Source of the DNA: Halovivax limisalsi
Lineage (GTDB): Archaea; Halobacteriota; Halobacteria; Halobacteriales; Natrialbaceae
DNA length: 64,000 nucleotides
Direction of reading: 5' to 3'
Assembly (NCBI RefSeq): GCF_023093535.1
Contig: NZ_CP095757.1
Location: 1,860,001 to 1,924,000 of the forward strand
Made by a program: the position numbers and the translations under genes. Every line of letters starts with the position of its first letter. The stretch's first letter is position 1. A model generated the notes under the pieces. The model had not been told where the DNA came from. It was given only the letters and a program-made list of their open reading frames with translations, and ran no database searches. Positions 35,327 through 44,851 of this stretch are shown here, piece by piece.

Positions 35327-36955
35327 ATGACCGCTGCAGCCGACCTGGTCCTCCTCGACGGGGAGGTGCACACGCTCGCCAGTCCGGACGGAGACGGGCC
35401 GATCGTCGCCAGCCGGAGCTCAGCCGACGCGGACGAAACGCACGAGGCCGTCGCCGTCCGCGACGGCGACATCGTCCGGGTGGGAAAGACGACCGAGATC
35501 GAACACCTGCGGGGCGTCGAGACCGACGTCGTCGACTGCGAAGGGCGGGTCGTCCTCCCCGGGTTCGTCGACGCGCACACGCACATGGAAACCCTCGGTC
35601 TGTATCTCGTCCACGCCGACCTCTCGGAGGCCGGGAGCCTCGCTGATGCCCTCGACGCGCTGGCCCGCCAGGCCGAGACTGATCGCGAGTGGATCCTCGG
35701 CTTCGGGTACGACGAGAGCGAGTGGTCCGAGTCGCGCTATCCCACGCGCGACGACCTCGATTCCGTCAGCGAGGAGCGCCCGGTCGTCGCGATGCGCGTC
35801 GACATGCACACGGCGTCGCTCAACTCGGTGGCCATCGACCGACTCGTCGACGATCTCCCGCCCGAAGACGTCCGAACCGAAGGCGGCGAGCCGACGGGGA
35901 TCGTCGTGGAGGACGCGGCGACGCAGGTCTGGAGCGGCTCGGAGGACAGCGACGCGGAGACGCGGGAACTGGTCACCGCCGCGATCGAGCGCGCCACCTC
36001 GCTCGGGGTCACCTGCGTTCACGAGAAGGTCAGGCACTCGCGCGCGCCCCGGATCTACCGCGAACTCGATCGCGACGGGGAGCTCGACTGTCGGGTTCGC
36101 CTCGACTACTGGAGCGATCACCTCGAGAGCGCGATCGACGTGGGCCTGGCAACCAACGCGGGGAGCGACTTCGTCGAGACGGGCGCGATCAAGTCGTTCA
36201 CCGACGGGAGCATCGGCGCGCGCACCGCGAAGGTGAGCGAGCCGTACGCCGACCTGCCGGACGCTGCGGAGTCGTCCAGGTCGGGCGAATCCGGGGCGAG
36301 CGACGACGAATCGGCCGATCCCCGCGGCCAGTGGGTCGTCGACCCGGACGAACTGGCGTCGATCGCCGACGAGGCCGCCGCGAACGACTACCAGTTGACG
36401 GTCCACGCCATCGGCGACGAGGCCATCGGCGCGGCCGTCGACGTCCTCGCGGAGACACAGAACGCCGACGCGGCGCGCCACCGGATCGAGCACGTCGAAC
36501 TCGCGACGGACCACCACCTCGAGCAAATGGCGGAGGCGGGCATCGTCGCCTCGATGCAACCGAACTTCCACCAGTGGGCCCGGCCGGGCGGCCTCTACGA
36601 TCAGCGCCTGGGCGAGGACCGGCGCGAGCGCTCGAACCGGCTCAGCGACGCGCTCGAGGCGGGCGTCCCGCTCGCGCTCGGGTCGGATTGCATGCCCCTC
36701 GACCCGCTGGGCGGGATTCACCACGCCGTCACCGCCCCGATGGACTGCCAGCGGCTCTCCGTGACCGAGGCCGTCCGGGGCTACACGATCGGGGCCGCCT
36801 ACGCCGGCTTCGACGAGGACCGGTTGGGGACCATCGAGGTCGGGAAGTGCGCGGATCTGGTGGTGCTCGAGGAGTCGCCGTGGGAGAATCCCGAGCGGAT
36901 CGACGAGATCGACGTGGCGACGACGATCGTGGACGGCGACGTCGTGTATCGTTGA
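35327..36955 (+). CDS. YtcJ-like amidohydrolase
   Basis: A 542-residue metal-dependent hydrolase of the amidohydrolase 3 family. The HxH metal motif is in GFVDAHTHMET (near residue 85), with a later His in VHAIGDEA and the Asp in LGSDCMPLDP. These enzymes remove formyl or other acyl groups from N-linked substrates; the substrate here is unknown. A Ser/Glu/Asp-rich insertion (about residues 318-335) looks like a haloarchaeal surface loop. It is divergent from hmgA. Confidence 0.85.
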   Translation: MTAAADLVLLDGEVHTLASPDGDGPIVASRSSADADETHEAVAVRDGDIVRVGKTTEIEHLRGVETDVVDCEGRVVLPGFVDAHTHMETLGLYLVHADLSEAGSLADALDALARQAETDREWILGFGYDESEWSESRYPTRDDLDSVSEERPVVAMRVDMHTASLNSVAIDRLVDDLPPEDVRTEGGEPTGIVVEDAATQVWSGSEDSDAETRELVTAAIERATSLGVTCVHEKVRHSRAPRIYRELDRDGELDCRVRLDYWSDHLESAIDVGLATNAGSDFVETGAIKSFTDGSIGARTAKVSEPYADLPDAAESSRSGESGASDDESADPRGQWVVDPDELASIADEAAANDYQLTVHAIGDEAIGAAVDVLAETQNADAARHRIEHVELATDHHLEQMAEAGIVASMQPNFHQWARPGGLYDQRLGEDRRERSNRLSDALEAGVPLALGSDCMPLDPLGGIHHAVTAPMDCQRLSVTEAVRGYTIGAAYAGFDEDRLGTIEVGKCADLVVLEESPWENPERIDEIDVATTIVDGDVVYR

Positions 36956-37150
36956 CCGTCGGTGTCGGCGGAGGCTGCGGTCGAATGCGAGGTGCGACGG
37001 AGTCCACCGGTTCCCGAGTCGGGTCACAATCGCGGCTCGGAGGACTATCGCTCGACGCAGTTGGCCCGGCGATCACCGACCTGCGCTCCGGTCGCACGGA
37101 CTGGAACGAACCAGCCGGGTTTAACTGACCCCCTCGTCGAGTTTCCCGTA

Positions 37151-37582
37151 ATGGGCGATCGTTCCCTCGGTCACCGCGGCCTCTGTCTGTTCGTCTCCGG
37201 CGCGGGGCTCTACGTCGTCGCGAACGCCCTCCTCCAGGTGACGGGTGCGCCGACCGCCGGCGGAATCGCGTCCTATCCGTGGCTGGTGGCGATCGTCGGA
37301 CTCGCGATCGTTACGGCCGGTGTCGGACTCGCCGCCGCAGCTGGCCTGTGGAACCGGTCACCGACGGGTCGTCGACTCGGATACGTCTTCGTTCTCGCGT
37401 GGGTCCTTCTCGAGGCGATCACGCTCTGGGGGTGGCTCGCCGGCCCCTGGATCGCCGTCGAAGTCGTCGGCGGTCCGATGGCGCCGCTGCTCCGGCTGTG
37501 GATCGCCCTCTCCGTCGGCTTGTACCTCTGGGGCTGGGCGGACGGTTACGTCGATCGCCCCGCCTCCGCGGACGTCGGCTAG
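37151..37582 (+). CDS. Membrane protein, four spans
   Basis: A 143-residue protein with four hydrophobic segments (about residues 9-28, 43-65, 77-100 and 109-127). Function is unknown. The start at ATG 37151 is the first that gives a hydrophobic N-terminus; an in-frame extension to 36962 is polar and overlaps the end of the amidohydrolase region. Confidence 0.7.
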   Translation: MGDRSLGHRGLCLFVSGAGLYVVANALLQVTGAPTAGGIASYPWLVAIVGLAIVTAGVGLAAAAGLWNRSPTGRRLGYVFVLAWVLLEAITLWGWLAGPWIAVEVVGGPMAPLLRLWIALSVGLYLWGWADGYVDRPASADVG

Positions 37583-37665
37583 TCCTGCTCCGGTAGGGAG
37601 CCACCGTCGTCCGCGACGGGTAGCGATCGCGCTCCGGCACCGTTATGGCTAGCCGCCGCGAGCGG

Positions 37666-38679
37666 ATGGATATGGAGCACGCGCTCGTCATCGGCGGCAC
37701 GCGATTCATCGGCCGCCACCTCGTCGAGGAGTTGCGCGACCACGACTACGAGGTGACGCTGTTCAACCGCGGGAATCACGAGAACCCGTTCGCGGACGCC
37801 GACGGCGTCGACCGCGTCCAGGGTGATCGGACCGACGACGGCGACCTCGTGGACGCGGCGGCGGTCGACCCCGACGCCGTCTTCGACTGCGTGGCGTACT
37901 ACCCGCGCGACGTCCGCCAGGCCACCACCGTCTTCGACGACGTCGACGCCTACGTCTACATCTCGAGCGGGTCGGCCTACGAGCGGGAGGATCTTCCCAA
38001 ACGGGAGGCATCGACGCCGATCCACTCGTGCACGGCGGAGCAGGCGGTCAGCGACGCGGACGAGACCTACGGCCCGCGCAAGGCCGAGGGCGACCGGATC
38101 GTCTTCGAGGCCGCCGAGGACGGCGTCAACGCGATGAGCGTCCGGCCGCCGATCGTCTACGGGCCGCACGACTACACTGAGCGACTGGACTACTGGATCG
38201 ACCGCGTCCACCGATTCGACCGGATCGTCGTCCCCGGAGACGGCACCAACGTCTGGCACCGAGTCTACGTCGAGGACGTCGCCAGCGGCATGCGCGTCGT
38301 CGCCGAGGAGGGCGACCCCGGCGAAGCGTACAACGTCGGCGACCAGCGCATGGTCACCCTCCGAGGCATGGTCGAGCTGATCGACAAGTCGTTGGCGGCG
38401 GTCGATTCCGATCACGATCCCGGCGTCGAGATCGTCACCGCGGGCCCGCGCGAACTCGCTGCGGCCGACATCGCGATGGACGACTTCATCCTCTACCGCG
38501 ACCCGCCGCACATGCTCTCGACGGAGAAGGTCGCCCGCCTCGGCTGGGAGTCGACGCCCCTCTCGACCGCGATGGAACGATCCGTGGCGGACCACCTCGA
38601 CTCGGATCGGACGGGTCGCGAACACGGCCCCGACCGCGCGGACGAAGAACGGGTACTCGGCGTCCTGGACACGCTGTAG
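37666..38679 (+). CDS. NAD-dependent epimerase/dehydratase family protein
   Basis: A short-chain dehydrogenase of the extended (atypical) kind with 337 residues. The NAD-binding motif is GGTRFIGRH, where the usual GxxGxxG reads G-G-T-R-F-I-G. SSGSAYER, and a YGPRKAEGD segment with the Tyr-x-x-x-Lys catalytic pair (YGPRK), identify the family. The substrate is unknown; NAD(P)-sugar or isoflavone-reductase-like roles are possible. Three in-frame ATGs (37645, 37666, 37672) compete; 37666 or 37672 best fits the family N-terminus. Confidence 0.8.
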   Translation: MDMEHALVIGGTRFIGRHLVEELRDHDYEVTLFNRGNHENPFADADGVDRVQGDRTDDGDLVDAAAVDPDAVFDCVAYYPRDVRQATTVFDDVDAYVYISSGSAYEREDLPKREASTPIHSCTAEQAVSDADETYGPRKAEGDRIVFEAAEDGVNAMSVRPPIVYGPHDYTERLDYWIDRVHRFDRIVVPGDGTNVWHRVYVEDVASGMRVVAEEGDPGEAYNVGDQRMVTLRGMVELIDKSLAAVDSDHDPGVEIVTAGPRELAAADIAMDDFILYRDPPHMLSTEKVARLGWESTPLSTAMERSVADHLDSDRTGREHGPDRADEERVLGVLDTL

Positions 38680-38960
38680 CGCTCGTATCGCACTCCCTCG
38701 CCTGCTCGTTCGGCCACTGAACCGTCGATTGTTGCCGGCCGGGTCGGTCGCTCTTGGCTAGCCACTCGATTGTCCGGTTCGTCGGTTCGGCAGCCGTGGC
38801 GTTCGATGCTGGCGGGCGGGTCATGGGTGTCGACCGTGCGCCTGAATCCGGCTCGGAGTATTCAGTGCGGGTGCGATGGGGCCGATCGCATCGACGTGAC
38901 GCCGCCGTCGGCCCGTGAGATCGTGCGCTCGATACTGTCCGCGAGTCCGGAACGAACGAC

Positions 38961-38976
38961 TGACCGTCGACGGTCA
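38961..38976. promoter_or_regulatory. 16-bp perfect palindrome upstream of nadA
   Basis: TGACCGTCGACGGTCA, about 40 bp before the TATA-like element of nadA. It is a candidate binding site for a regulator of NAD synthesis. A perfect 16-bp palindrome is expected roughly once per window by chance, so position is the main argument. Confidence 0.35.
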
Positions 38977-39015
38977 TTCTTCTGTGGACCGAATTGCGGT
39001 CGAAACCGGACGTTG

Positions 39016-39028
39016 AAGATAAAATCTT
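39016..39028 (+). promoter_or_regulatory. TATA-like element of nadA
   Basis: AAGATAAAATCTT, itself a small palindrome, lies about 50 bp before the nadA ATG and implies a leader of about 20-25 nt. Confidence 0.4.
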
Positions 39029-39071
39029 TTCATAGCGGGCGTCCGACGTTCCGATAACCCCTGGTGTCGCC

Positions 39072-40205
39072 ATGGTAGAGATGGAAACTGCGGACATCGA
39101 GACGGACCTGAGCCTGTTCAAGTACGACAATCTGGAGCAGCTCCCGGCCGAGTACCGGACGCTGTCGGCGGCCGAGCGCGCGCCGCGCATCGAGTCGGCC
39201 CTCGAGGAGCTGGGCGACGAGGTGGTTGTCCTGGGCCACAACTATCAACGACGGGAGATCGTCGAGCACGCCGACTTCGTCGGGGACTCGTACGAGCTCT
39301 CGAAGCGGGCGGCCGAGGCCGACGCCGCGTACGTGATCTTCGGCGGGGTGACCTTCATGGCCGAGTCCGCCGACATCATCACGGACGACGACCAGACGGT
39401 GATCTTGCCGAGCATGGAAGCCTCGTGCCCGATGGCGGGGATGGCGGAGGCTCTGCAGGTCGACGCCGCGTGGGCCGAGATCACGGCCGCGGCGCCCGAC
39501 GCCGACATCGTACCGATCACGTACATGAACTCCTACGCCGACCTGAAGGCGTTCTGTGCGAGTCAGGGCGGGCTCGTCTGTACCTCCTCGAACGCCCACC
39601 GCGCGTTCGAGTGGGCGTTCGACCGCGGCGACAAAGTCCTCTTTCTGCCCGACAAGCACCTCGGCGTGAACACGGCTCACCGCCTGGGGATGGAAGACGC
39701 CGTGGCGACGTGGGATCCCTGGGATCCCGAGGGGAAGGCCCCGAGCGAGGTCGCCGAGGCCGACATCATCTGCTGGGACGGCTACTGCCAGGTCCACGAG
39801 CGCTTCCGCGCCGACCACGTCGAACGAGTCCGCGACGAACACCCCGACGCGCGGGTGGTCGTCCACCCCGAGTGCCGTCGCGAGGTCGTCGAGGCCGCCG
39901 ACGTCGTCGGCTCGACGAGCACGATCTGCGAGACGGTCGAGACCGCCGAGCCGGGCGAGACGTGGGCGATCGGCACCGAGATCCACCTGGCCGAGCACCT
40001 CGCGCGCTGGCACCCCGAGGTCGAGGTGCTCCCGCTCTGCGGCGACGCCTGCATGGACTGCAACGCGATGCGCCAGATCGACCCCAACTACCTGACGTGG
40101 GTGCTCGAAGAGCTCGTCGCCGGGCGCGAGCGAAACGTCATCGAGGTCGCCCCCGAGGAGAAGGAACTCGCGGGCGTCGCCCTCGAACGCATGCTTGAGG
40201 TCTGA
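39072..40205 (+). CDS. nadA: Quinolinate synthase NadA
   Basis: [4Fe-4S] enzyme that condenses iminoaspartate with dihydroxyacetone phosphate to quinolinate. The product has 377 residues. Family blocks: LGHNYQRREI, GGVTFMAESA, the cluster Cys residues in MEASCPM, ICWDGYCQVH and CGDACMDCNA, and LPDKHLGVNTA. It is followed 2 bp later by nadB, so they form an operon. A second ATG at 39081 is a possible start. Confidence 0.97.
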   Translation: MVEMETADIETDLSLFKYDNLEQLPAEYRTLSAAERAPRIESALEELGDEVVVLGHNYQRREIVEHADFVGDSYELSKRAAEADAAYVIFGGVTFMAESADIITDDDQTVILPSMEASCPMAGMAEALQVDAAWAEITAAAPDADIVPITYMNSYADLKAFCASQGGLVCTSSNAHRAFEWAFDRGDKVLFLPDKHLGVNTAHRLGMEDAVATWDPWDPEGKAPSEVAEADIICWDGYCQVHERFRADHVERVRDEHPDARVVVHPECRREVVEAADVVGSTSTICETVETAEPGETWAIGTEIHLAEHLARWHPEVEVLPLCGDACMDCNAMRQIDPNYLTWVLEELVAGRERNVIEVAPEEKELAGVALERMLEV

Positions 40206-40207
40206 CG

Positions 40208-41881
40208 ATGACGGGCGACTCACCGTCGACGACGAACGCTACCGCGGATGCGGATGGATCGGCCGAGTCGACCGACGCGGACCGCCCGGTCGAATCGACC
40301 GACGTGCTGGTCGTCGGCTCGGGAATCGCCGGCTGCGCGGCGGCGCTGGGGGCGGCCCGCGAGGGAGGCGATGTCCTGCTCGTGACCAAGGCGACGCGGC
40401 CGGACGACGCGAGCACCGACTGGGCGCAGGGTGGCATCGCGACGACGGGCGGCGATCCGGCGGCCTTCAAGCGCGACATCCTCGAGGCGAGCGCGAACAC
40501 GGCCGACGAGGCGGCGATCGACGTCCTGATCGAAGGCGCCGACGACGCCGTCGAAGACGTCCTCGTCGAGACGCTCGGGATCGAATTCGATCGGGTGGAT
40601 ACCGACGTCGACGATTCGGATTCGGACGACGATTCGGATTCGGAATACGACTACGCGCGCGAGGCGGCCCACTCGGCCGATCGCATCCTCCACGTCGACG
40701 CCTCGACGGGGACGCACATCCTCAGGCCGTTCCTCCGGTACCTCGACGACCACGATCGGATCACCATCCGCGACGACACGGCGGCACTCGAACTTCTCAC
40801 CCACGAGGGGAGCGTCCACGGCGCCATCACCGACGAATCGCCGGCCGGCCACCCGATCTACGCGACGCGGACGATCCTGGCGACCGGCGGGATCGGCTCG
40901 CTCTACGGCCGGTCGACGAACCCTCCCGGCGCGACGGGCGACGGCATCGCGATGGCCGCCCTCGCCGGCGCCGGCGTGGCCGACATGGAGTACGTCCAGT
41001 TCCACCCGACCGCCTACGCCGGCGGTGAGGCGTCCGACGCCGCGGAGCGAGGGGAGCCGACCGCGACACGCGAGGAGACGTTCCTCCTTTCCGAAGCGCT
41101 GCGCGGCGAGGGCGCCGTCCTGGTCAACGGCGACGGCGAGCGCTTCATGCCCGAGGTCCATCCGGACGCCGAACTCGCGCCGCGGGACGTCGTCGCCCGC
41201 GCGGTCGCGGCCGAGCGCGAGCGCACCGGCGACGTCGTCCTCGACGTCGGCACGCTCGCAGCGCCGTTCGACGAGGCGTTCCCCGATCTCGCGGCGAAGT
41301 GCGCCGATCGCGGAATCACGAGTGAGCGGATTCCGGTCGCCCCGTGCGAACACTTCCTCTGCGGCGGGATCGATGTCGACGACCGCGGTCGGACCGGTCT
41401 CGACGGGCTGTACGCGGTCGGGGAGTGCGCCCGCACCGGCGTCCACGGGGCGAACCGCCTCGCGAGCACCAGCCTCCTCGAAGGACTCGTCTGGGGGCTA
41501 CGCGCGGGTGAGGACGCCGCGCGGGCGGACGAACTGGCCGGCGCCGACGCGGTCGAACCGCCGGAACTCCGGGACAGCGATCCGGCGCTGCCGCCGCGTT
41601 TCGCCGCCGAGAAGTTCACCCGCCTGCGTCGGACGATGGACGAGGCGCTCGGGCTCGAACGAGATCCCGACGAGATCGCCCGGGCCGCGGCGGTCCTCCG
41701 CCGACTCAAAGGCGAGGTCGACGCGTACGTTCGCACGCGAACCGCCCGCGACCTCTACGAACTTCGCAACGCCTGCGTGACGGCGCTCCTGATCGCGCGG
41801 GCCGCCCGTGAGAACACCGAGTCCGTCGGCTGTCACTTTCTGGTCGACGACGCGGAGGCGGTCCCGACGGCCGACCGGTAA
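40208..41881 (+). CDS. nadB: L-aspartate oxidase NadB
   Basis: FAD enzyme that oxidises aspartate to iminoaspartate for NadA. The 557-residue product has the dinucleotide-binding motif VVGSGIAGCAAA (near residue 35), STDWAQGGIA, the active-site region HPTAYAGGEASDAA and ECARTGVHGANRLAS for FAD. The N-terminal 30 residues are an acidic, disordered extension. A run of Asp and Ser (about residues 136-148) forms an acidic insertion in a surface loop. It sits directly after nadA. Confidence 0.96.
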   Translation: MTGDSPSTTNATADADGSAESTDADRPVESTDVLVVGSGIAGCAAALGAAREGGDVLLVTKATRPDDASTDWAQGGIATTGGDPAAFKRDILEASANTADEAAIDVLIEGADDAVEDVLVETLGIEFDRVDTDVDDSDSDDDSDSEYDYAREAAHSADRILHVDASTGTHILRPFLRYLDDHDRITIRDDTAALELLTHEGSVHGAITDESPAGHPIYATRTILATGGIGSLYGRSTNPPGATGDGIAMAALAGAGVADMEYVQFHPTAYAGGEASDAAERGEPTATREETFLLSEALRGEGAVLVNGDGERFMPEVHPDAELAPRDVVARAVAAERERTGDVVLDVGTLAAPFDEAFPDLAAKCADRGITSERIPVAPCEHFLCGGIDVDDRGRTGLDGLYAVGECARTGVHGANRLASTSLLEGLVWGLRAGEDAARADELAGADAVEPPELRDSDPALPPRFAAEKFTRLRRTMDEALGLERDPDEIARAAAVLRRLKGEVDAYVRTRTARDLYELRNACVTALLIARAARENTESVGCHFLVDDAEAVPTADR

Positions 41882-41901
41882 GCGCCGGTTCGCCCCATCG
41901 T

Positions 41902-43188
41902 TCACCGAAACGCCGGGGAGAACAGTTCGAACGCTTCCGGATCCGGCGCCGACGCGACGACGAGGGCCTCGTCGTCGAGGGTGAGCGCCTCGTAGCGGTC
42001 GTCACGGGTCCAGACCTCCGACTCGTCGGTCGGTTCGCCGCGTGCGTCCGTCCGCTCCCTGAAGTGTTCGTAGCCGGTTTCGGCCGCGCTCGGACTCGCC
42101 CAGCGGATGCGCCAGCGCCAGCCGAAGCGGCCGTCGGCGCGCTCGAAGGCGGTGAACGCGTCGCCGCGCCAGGCGTCGGAGACTGGCGAGCGATACCGAA
42201 CCAGGTCGGAGAAGACCTCGTCTTCGGCCGATTGGCCTCGCGGGTACGCGGCCACGACGGGGAGGACGCCAGCGTGCCAGAGGGCCAGAAACACCGACTG
42301 CATGCCGAGCCGTTCGGTGTCGAGCCGGGACCAGGGAGCCGGCGGCTCGTCGGGCGCCGCGACGTCGACCGGTTCTCTGTCGGGGTACCACTCCGGCCGG
42401 AGGATCTGGCCGGTCGACGTCGGCGGGTTCTCGTGGGCGGCCCAGATCGACCGCCAGCCCTCGCGCTCGGCCAGCGCGGCGGCGAAGTCGTGTCCGTTGC
42501 AGTACGCGCCGTAGGCGAGGAGGAGGGCCGGGTCGAGTCGGTCGAGGGCGATCGGTCCGGGCGTCGAGAGGTGACAGTTCGAGAAGTCGCCGCCGCAGCC
42601 CCCGACGTACTCGTCTTCGAGGTACTGGGCCGTCCCCTCGACGAGCGCTTGCCGCGCCGCCTGGGTGTCGAAGCCGGCGGCCCAGCTCCGGTCGAGGTCG
42701 GCGAGCGTGGTCGACTGGAACTGGACGGCGTGACAGAGTTCGTGCGCGAGCAACTGGTCGTCGATGTCGTCCTCGTCGCCGACGAGCAGGAGGGTGCGCG
42801 ATCCCGGGTAGTACGCGCCGGCGAACTCGAAGCCGACATCGGCTTCGAGCGATTCGACGAGCCCGAGCGCGCGATGGGCCAGGCGCTGGGTCGTCGTCGC
42901 GCCGATCACGGTCCAGTTGCGGCCCCGCTCGCGCATCTCGGCCGGATCGATCAGCCTGACCGTCGTCTCCTCGGCGATCGCGTTGCCGGACAGGTCGGTC
43001 ACCCGATCGGCCACCGTCCGTGCGCGCTCGGCGAACGACGCGGAGACGCCTTCGAAGGTGAGCTCTCCGCGCCCGGCAGGCGAGGCGTCTTCGCGTGGAA
43101 GCGCACAGCCGGCGACTGCCGACGCGACCGCCCCGGTCGCGAGAAGTTCCCGTCGGGAACGGGCCAGCCGTTGCATGTAGGGTTCCAT
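41902..43188 (-). CDS. Hvo_1808 family Tat lipoprotein, putative metalloprotease
   Basis: A 428-residue exported protein. The N-terminus has a twin-arginine signal (SRRELLATGA) ending in a lipobox with Cys28 (AVAGC), so it should be lipid-anchored outside the cell. HELCH at residues 149-153 matches the zinc-protease HExxH motif (His149, Glu150, His153), within AHELCHAVQF. Relatives in haloarchaea are called Hvo_1808 family surface proteins; protease activity is inferred from the motif. It is inserted divergently between nadB and nadC, an arrangement that suggests a link only by location. A start four codons later is possible. Confidence 0.8.
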   Translation of the reverse strand: MEPYMQRLARSRRELLATGAVASAVAGCALPREDASPAGRGELTFEGVSASFAERARTVADRVTDLSGNAIAEETTVRLIDPAEMRERGRNWTVIGATTTQRLAHRALGLVESLEADVGFEFAGAYYPGSRTLLLVGDEDDIDDQLLAHELCHAVQFQSTTLADLDRSWAAGFDTQAARQALVEGTAQYLEDEYVGGCGGDFSNCHLSTPGPIALDRLDPALLLAYGAYCNGHDFAAALAEREGWRSIWAAHENPPTSTGQILRPEWYPDREPVDVAAPDEPPAPWSRLDTERLGMQSVFLALWHAGVLPVVAAYPRGQSAEDEVFSDLVRYRSPVSDAWRGDAFTAFERADGRFGWRWRIRWASPSAAETGYEHFRERTDARGEPTDESEVWTRDDRYEALTLDDEALVVASAPDPEAFELFSPAFR

Positions 43189-43310
43189 CGGGATCGGATC
43201 GTGAAATCGTTGCCGTCTGCTCGCACGGTTCGCCGTGAGGGGTCCCCGTCCCCCATCCGCACCCGGATCGGTGTGGCTAAGCGACTTCGGCGGAACGTCC
43301 GGATAGGGAG

Positions 43311-44135
43311 ATGATCACGAGCGAGCAGATCGAACGCTGGCTTCGCGAGGACGTCGGCCACCACGACGTGACCAACCAGGTTCCCGGCCGGACGACCGGT
43401 CGACTCGTCGCGATGGAGGACGGCGTCGCGGCCGGCGTCGAAGCGGCCGCGAGCGCGTTCGAGTACCTGAACGTCGCCGTGACGAGCCGACTGGACGCCG
43501 GCGCGTCGATCGAAGCCGGGAATACGATTCTAACCGTCGAGGGCCCTGCGCGAGACGTGTTGCGAGGCGAGCGCGTCGCGGTCAACCTCGCGGGTCACGC
43601 CTCCGGCATCGCGACCCGGACGCGCGAGGCGGTCGACCGGGCTCGCGCGGAATCGGAATCGGTGCGCGTCGCGGCCACCCGCAAGACGACGCCCGGCCTG
43701 CGAGGGCTCGAAAAGCGGGCCGTGGTCGCCGGCGGCGGGGACACCCACCGGCTCGACCTCTCGCACATGGTCATGGTGAAGGACAACCACGTCGCCGAGA
43801 TGGGACTGGAGGGCGCCGTCGACCACTTCGCGGATCGCGTCTCCTTCGCGACGAAAATCGAGGTCGAAGTCGAGGAGCCTGCGGACGCCGCTCGCGCCGC
43901 GGCGGCGGGTGCGGATATCGTTCTACTCGATAACATGTCGCCGACGGCCGTCGAGACCGCCGTCGACGACCTCGCTGACCGCGGATACGAATCGATACTG
44001 ACGGAGGCCAGCGGCGGGATCACGATCGACGGCGTGGCGCGCTACGCCCGGACTGGCGTCGACGTCATCTCGATGGGGAGTCTCACGCACTCGGCTTCCG
44101 CGTTGGACCTCTCGTTCCGGACGGGCGAGCCGTAG
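43311..44135 (+). CDS. nadC: Nicotinate-nucleotide pyrophosphorylase NadC
   Basis: Decarboxylates quinolinate onto PRPP to give nicotinate mononucleotide, the last de novo step before the common NAD pathway. The product has 274 residues. RKTTPGLRGLEK (near residue 125), HRLDLSHMVMVKDNH, and EVEVEEP are the substrate-binding blocks; LTEASGGITIDGV and VDVISMGSLTHSA close the barrel. It follows nadAB after the divergent Hvo_1808 gene and has its own short upstream region. Confidence 0.96.
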   Translation: MITSEQIERWLREDVGHHDVTNQVPGRTTGRLVAMEDGVAAGVEAAASAFEYLNVAVTSRLDAGASIEAGNTILTVEGPARDVLRGERVAVNLAGHASGIATRTREAVDRARAESESVRVAATRKTTPGLRGLEKRAVVAGGGDTHRLDLSHMVMVKDNHVAEMGLEGAVDHFADRVSFATKIEVEVEEPADAARAAAAGADIVLLDNMSPTAVETAVDDLADRGYESILTEASGGITIDGVARYARTGVDVISMGSLTHSASALDLSFRTGEP

Positions 44136-44235
44136 CGTCGAGTCATGCGGGTCGCGGATTGGCTGACCGACCGATCCGCAGATGTCCTGCCGTTCGTCCG
44201 CCGCAGTCAGAATATATCGGAACAGACGGAACAGA

Positions 44236-44245
44236 AAATATTATG
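44236..44245 (+). promoter_or_regulatory. TATA box of the 44270 membrane protein gene
   Basis: AAAATATTAT lies 25-34 bp before ATG 44270, giving a leaderless transcript and deciding that start over ATG 44243, which would lie inside the promoter. Confidence 0.5.
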
Positions 44246-44269
44246 TCCCGGTCCTATCAACGCCCTCGC

Positions 44270-44719
44270 ATGAGCATCACGATCGACACCGACGGTGACG
44301 AGGATCCGTGGGCGGACAGTCCGCTGTCACCCAACTTGCTCGGACTCCTTTTCGGCGTGATGGACGTGGTCGCCTTCACGGCTGCCGGCTACTTCGTTGT
44401 CGACAGCCCGGCCGTCGGCGCGCTGGCAGGAGTGGGCCTCGGTGCAGGGATCGCGCTGTTCATGCCGCTCGCGATGTCCGGAGCGCTGGAGGATGTCGCT
44501 GACGGGTCGGGCTCGGCGGATCGCGTCAATCCCGTGCGCACGTTCCACCGTCTGGCGGCGGGATTCGCCCTCATGGGCGGCTCGATAGCGATGTTCGGGT
44601 GGTATTTCGTCCAGGAGACGCTCCCGATCGGCCTCGGGATCGGCGCGGTCGTCGCCCTGGGGGTGTACGTCGCCCTCGGGTTCGGTATCCCGAACGCGAC
44701 CGTCTCGTCGAGTGCCTGA
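44270..44719 (+). CDS. Membrane protein with acidic N-terminus
   Basis: A 149-residue protein: an acidic start (TIDTDGDEDPW) followed by four membrane segments (about residues 24-43, 46-66, 88-106 and 114-137). No known domain is recognised; similar four-span proteins are frequent in haloarchaea. The TATA box at 44236-44245 supports this start. Confidence 0.68.
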   Translation: MSITIDTDGDEDPWADSPLSPNLLGLLFGVMDVVAFTAAGYFVVDSPAVGALAGVGLGAGIALFMPLAMSGALEDVADGSGSADRVNPVRTFHRLAAGFALMGGSIAMFGWYFVQETLPIGLGIGAVVALGVYVALGFGIPNATVSSSA

Positions 44720-44851
44720 TCGTCTAGGTGACGTCCACCGATTGGGGCCCGCCCTGGCAGGTGGCCTCGCACACCTGATCACGTCGACGCTCCGACCGCC
44801 GGTTGCGCTCGCCGGTCGCTCGTTTTTCCCGCTCGCCGGTGCAGGTGGCGT

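Larger units (their letters stand above)
38680..39071. other. Spacer and promoter region of the nad genes
   Basis: 392 bp without a gene. It holds the palindrome at 38961-38976 and the AT-rich element at 39016-39028 before nadA. The remainder shows no coding character. Confidence 0.45.
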
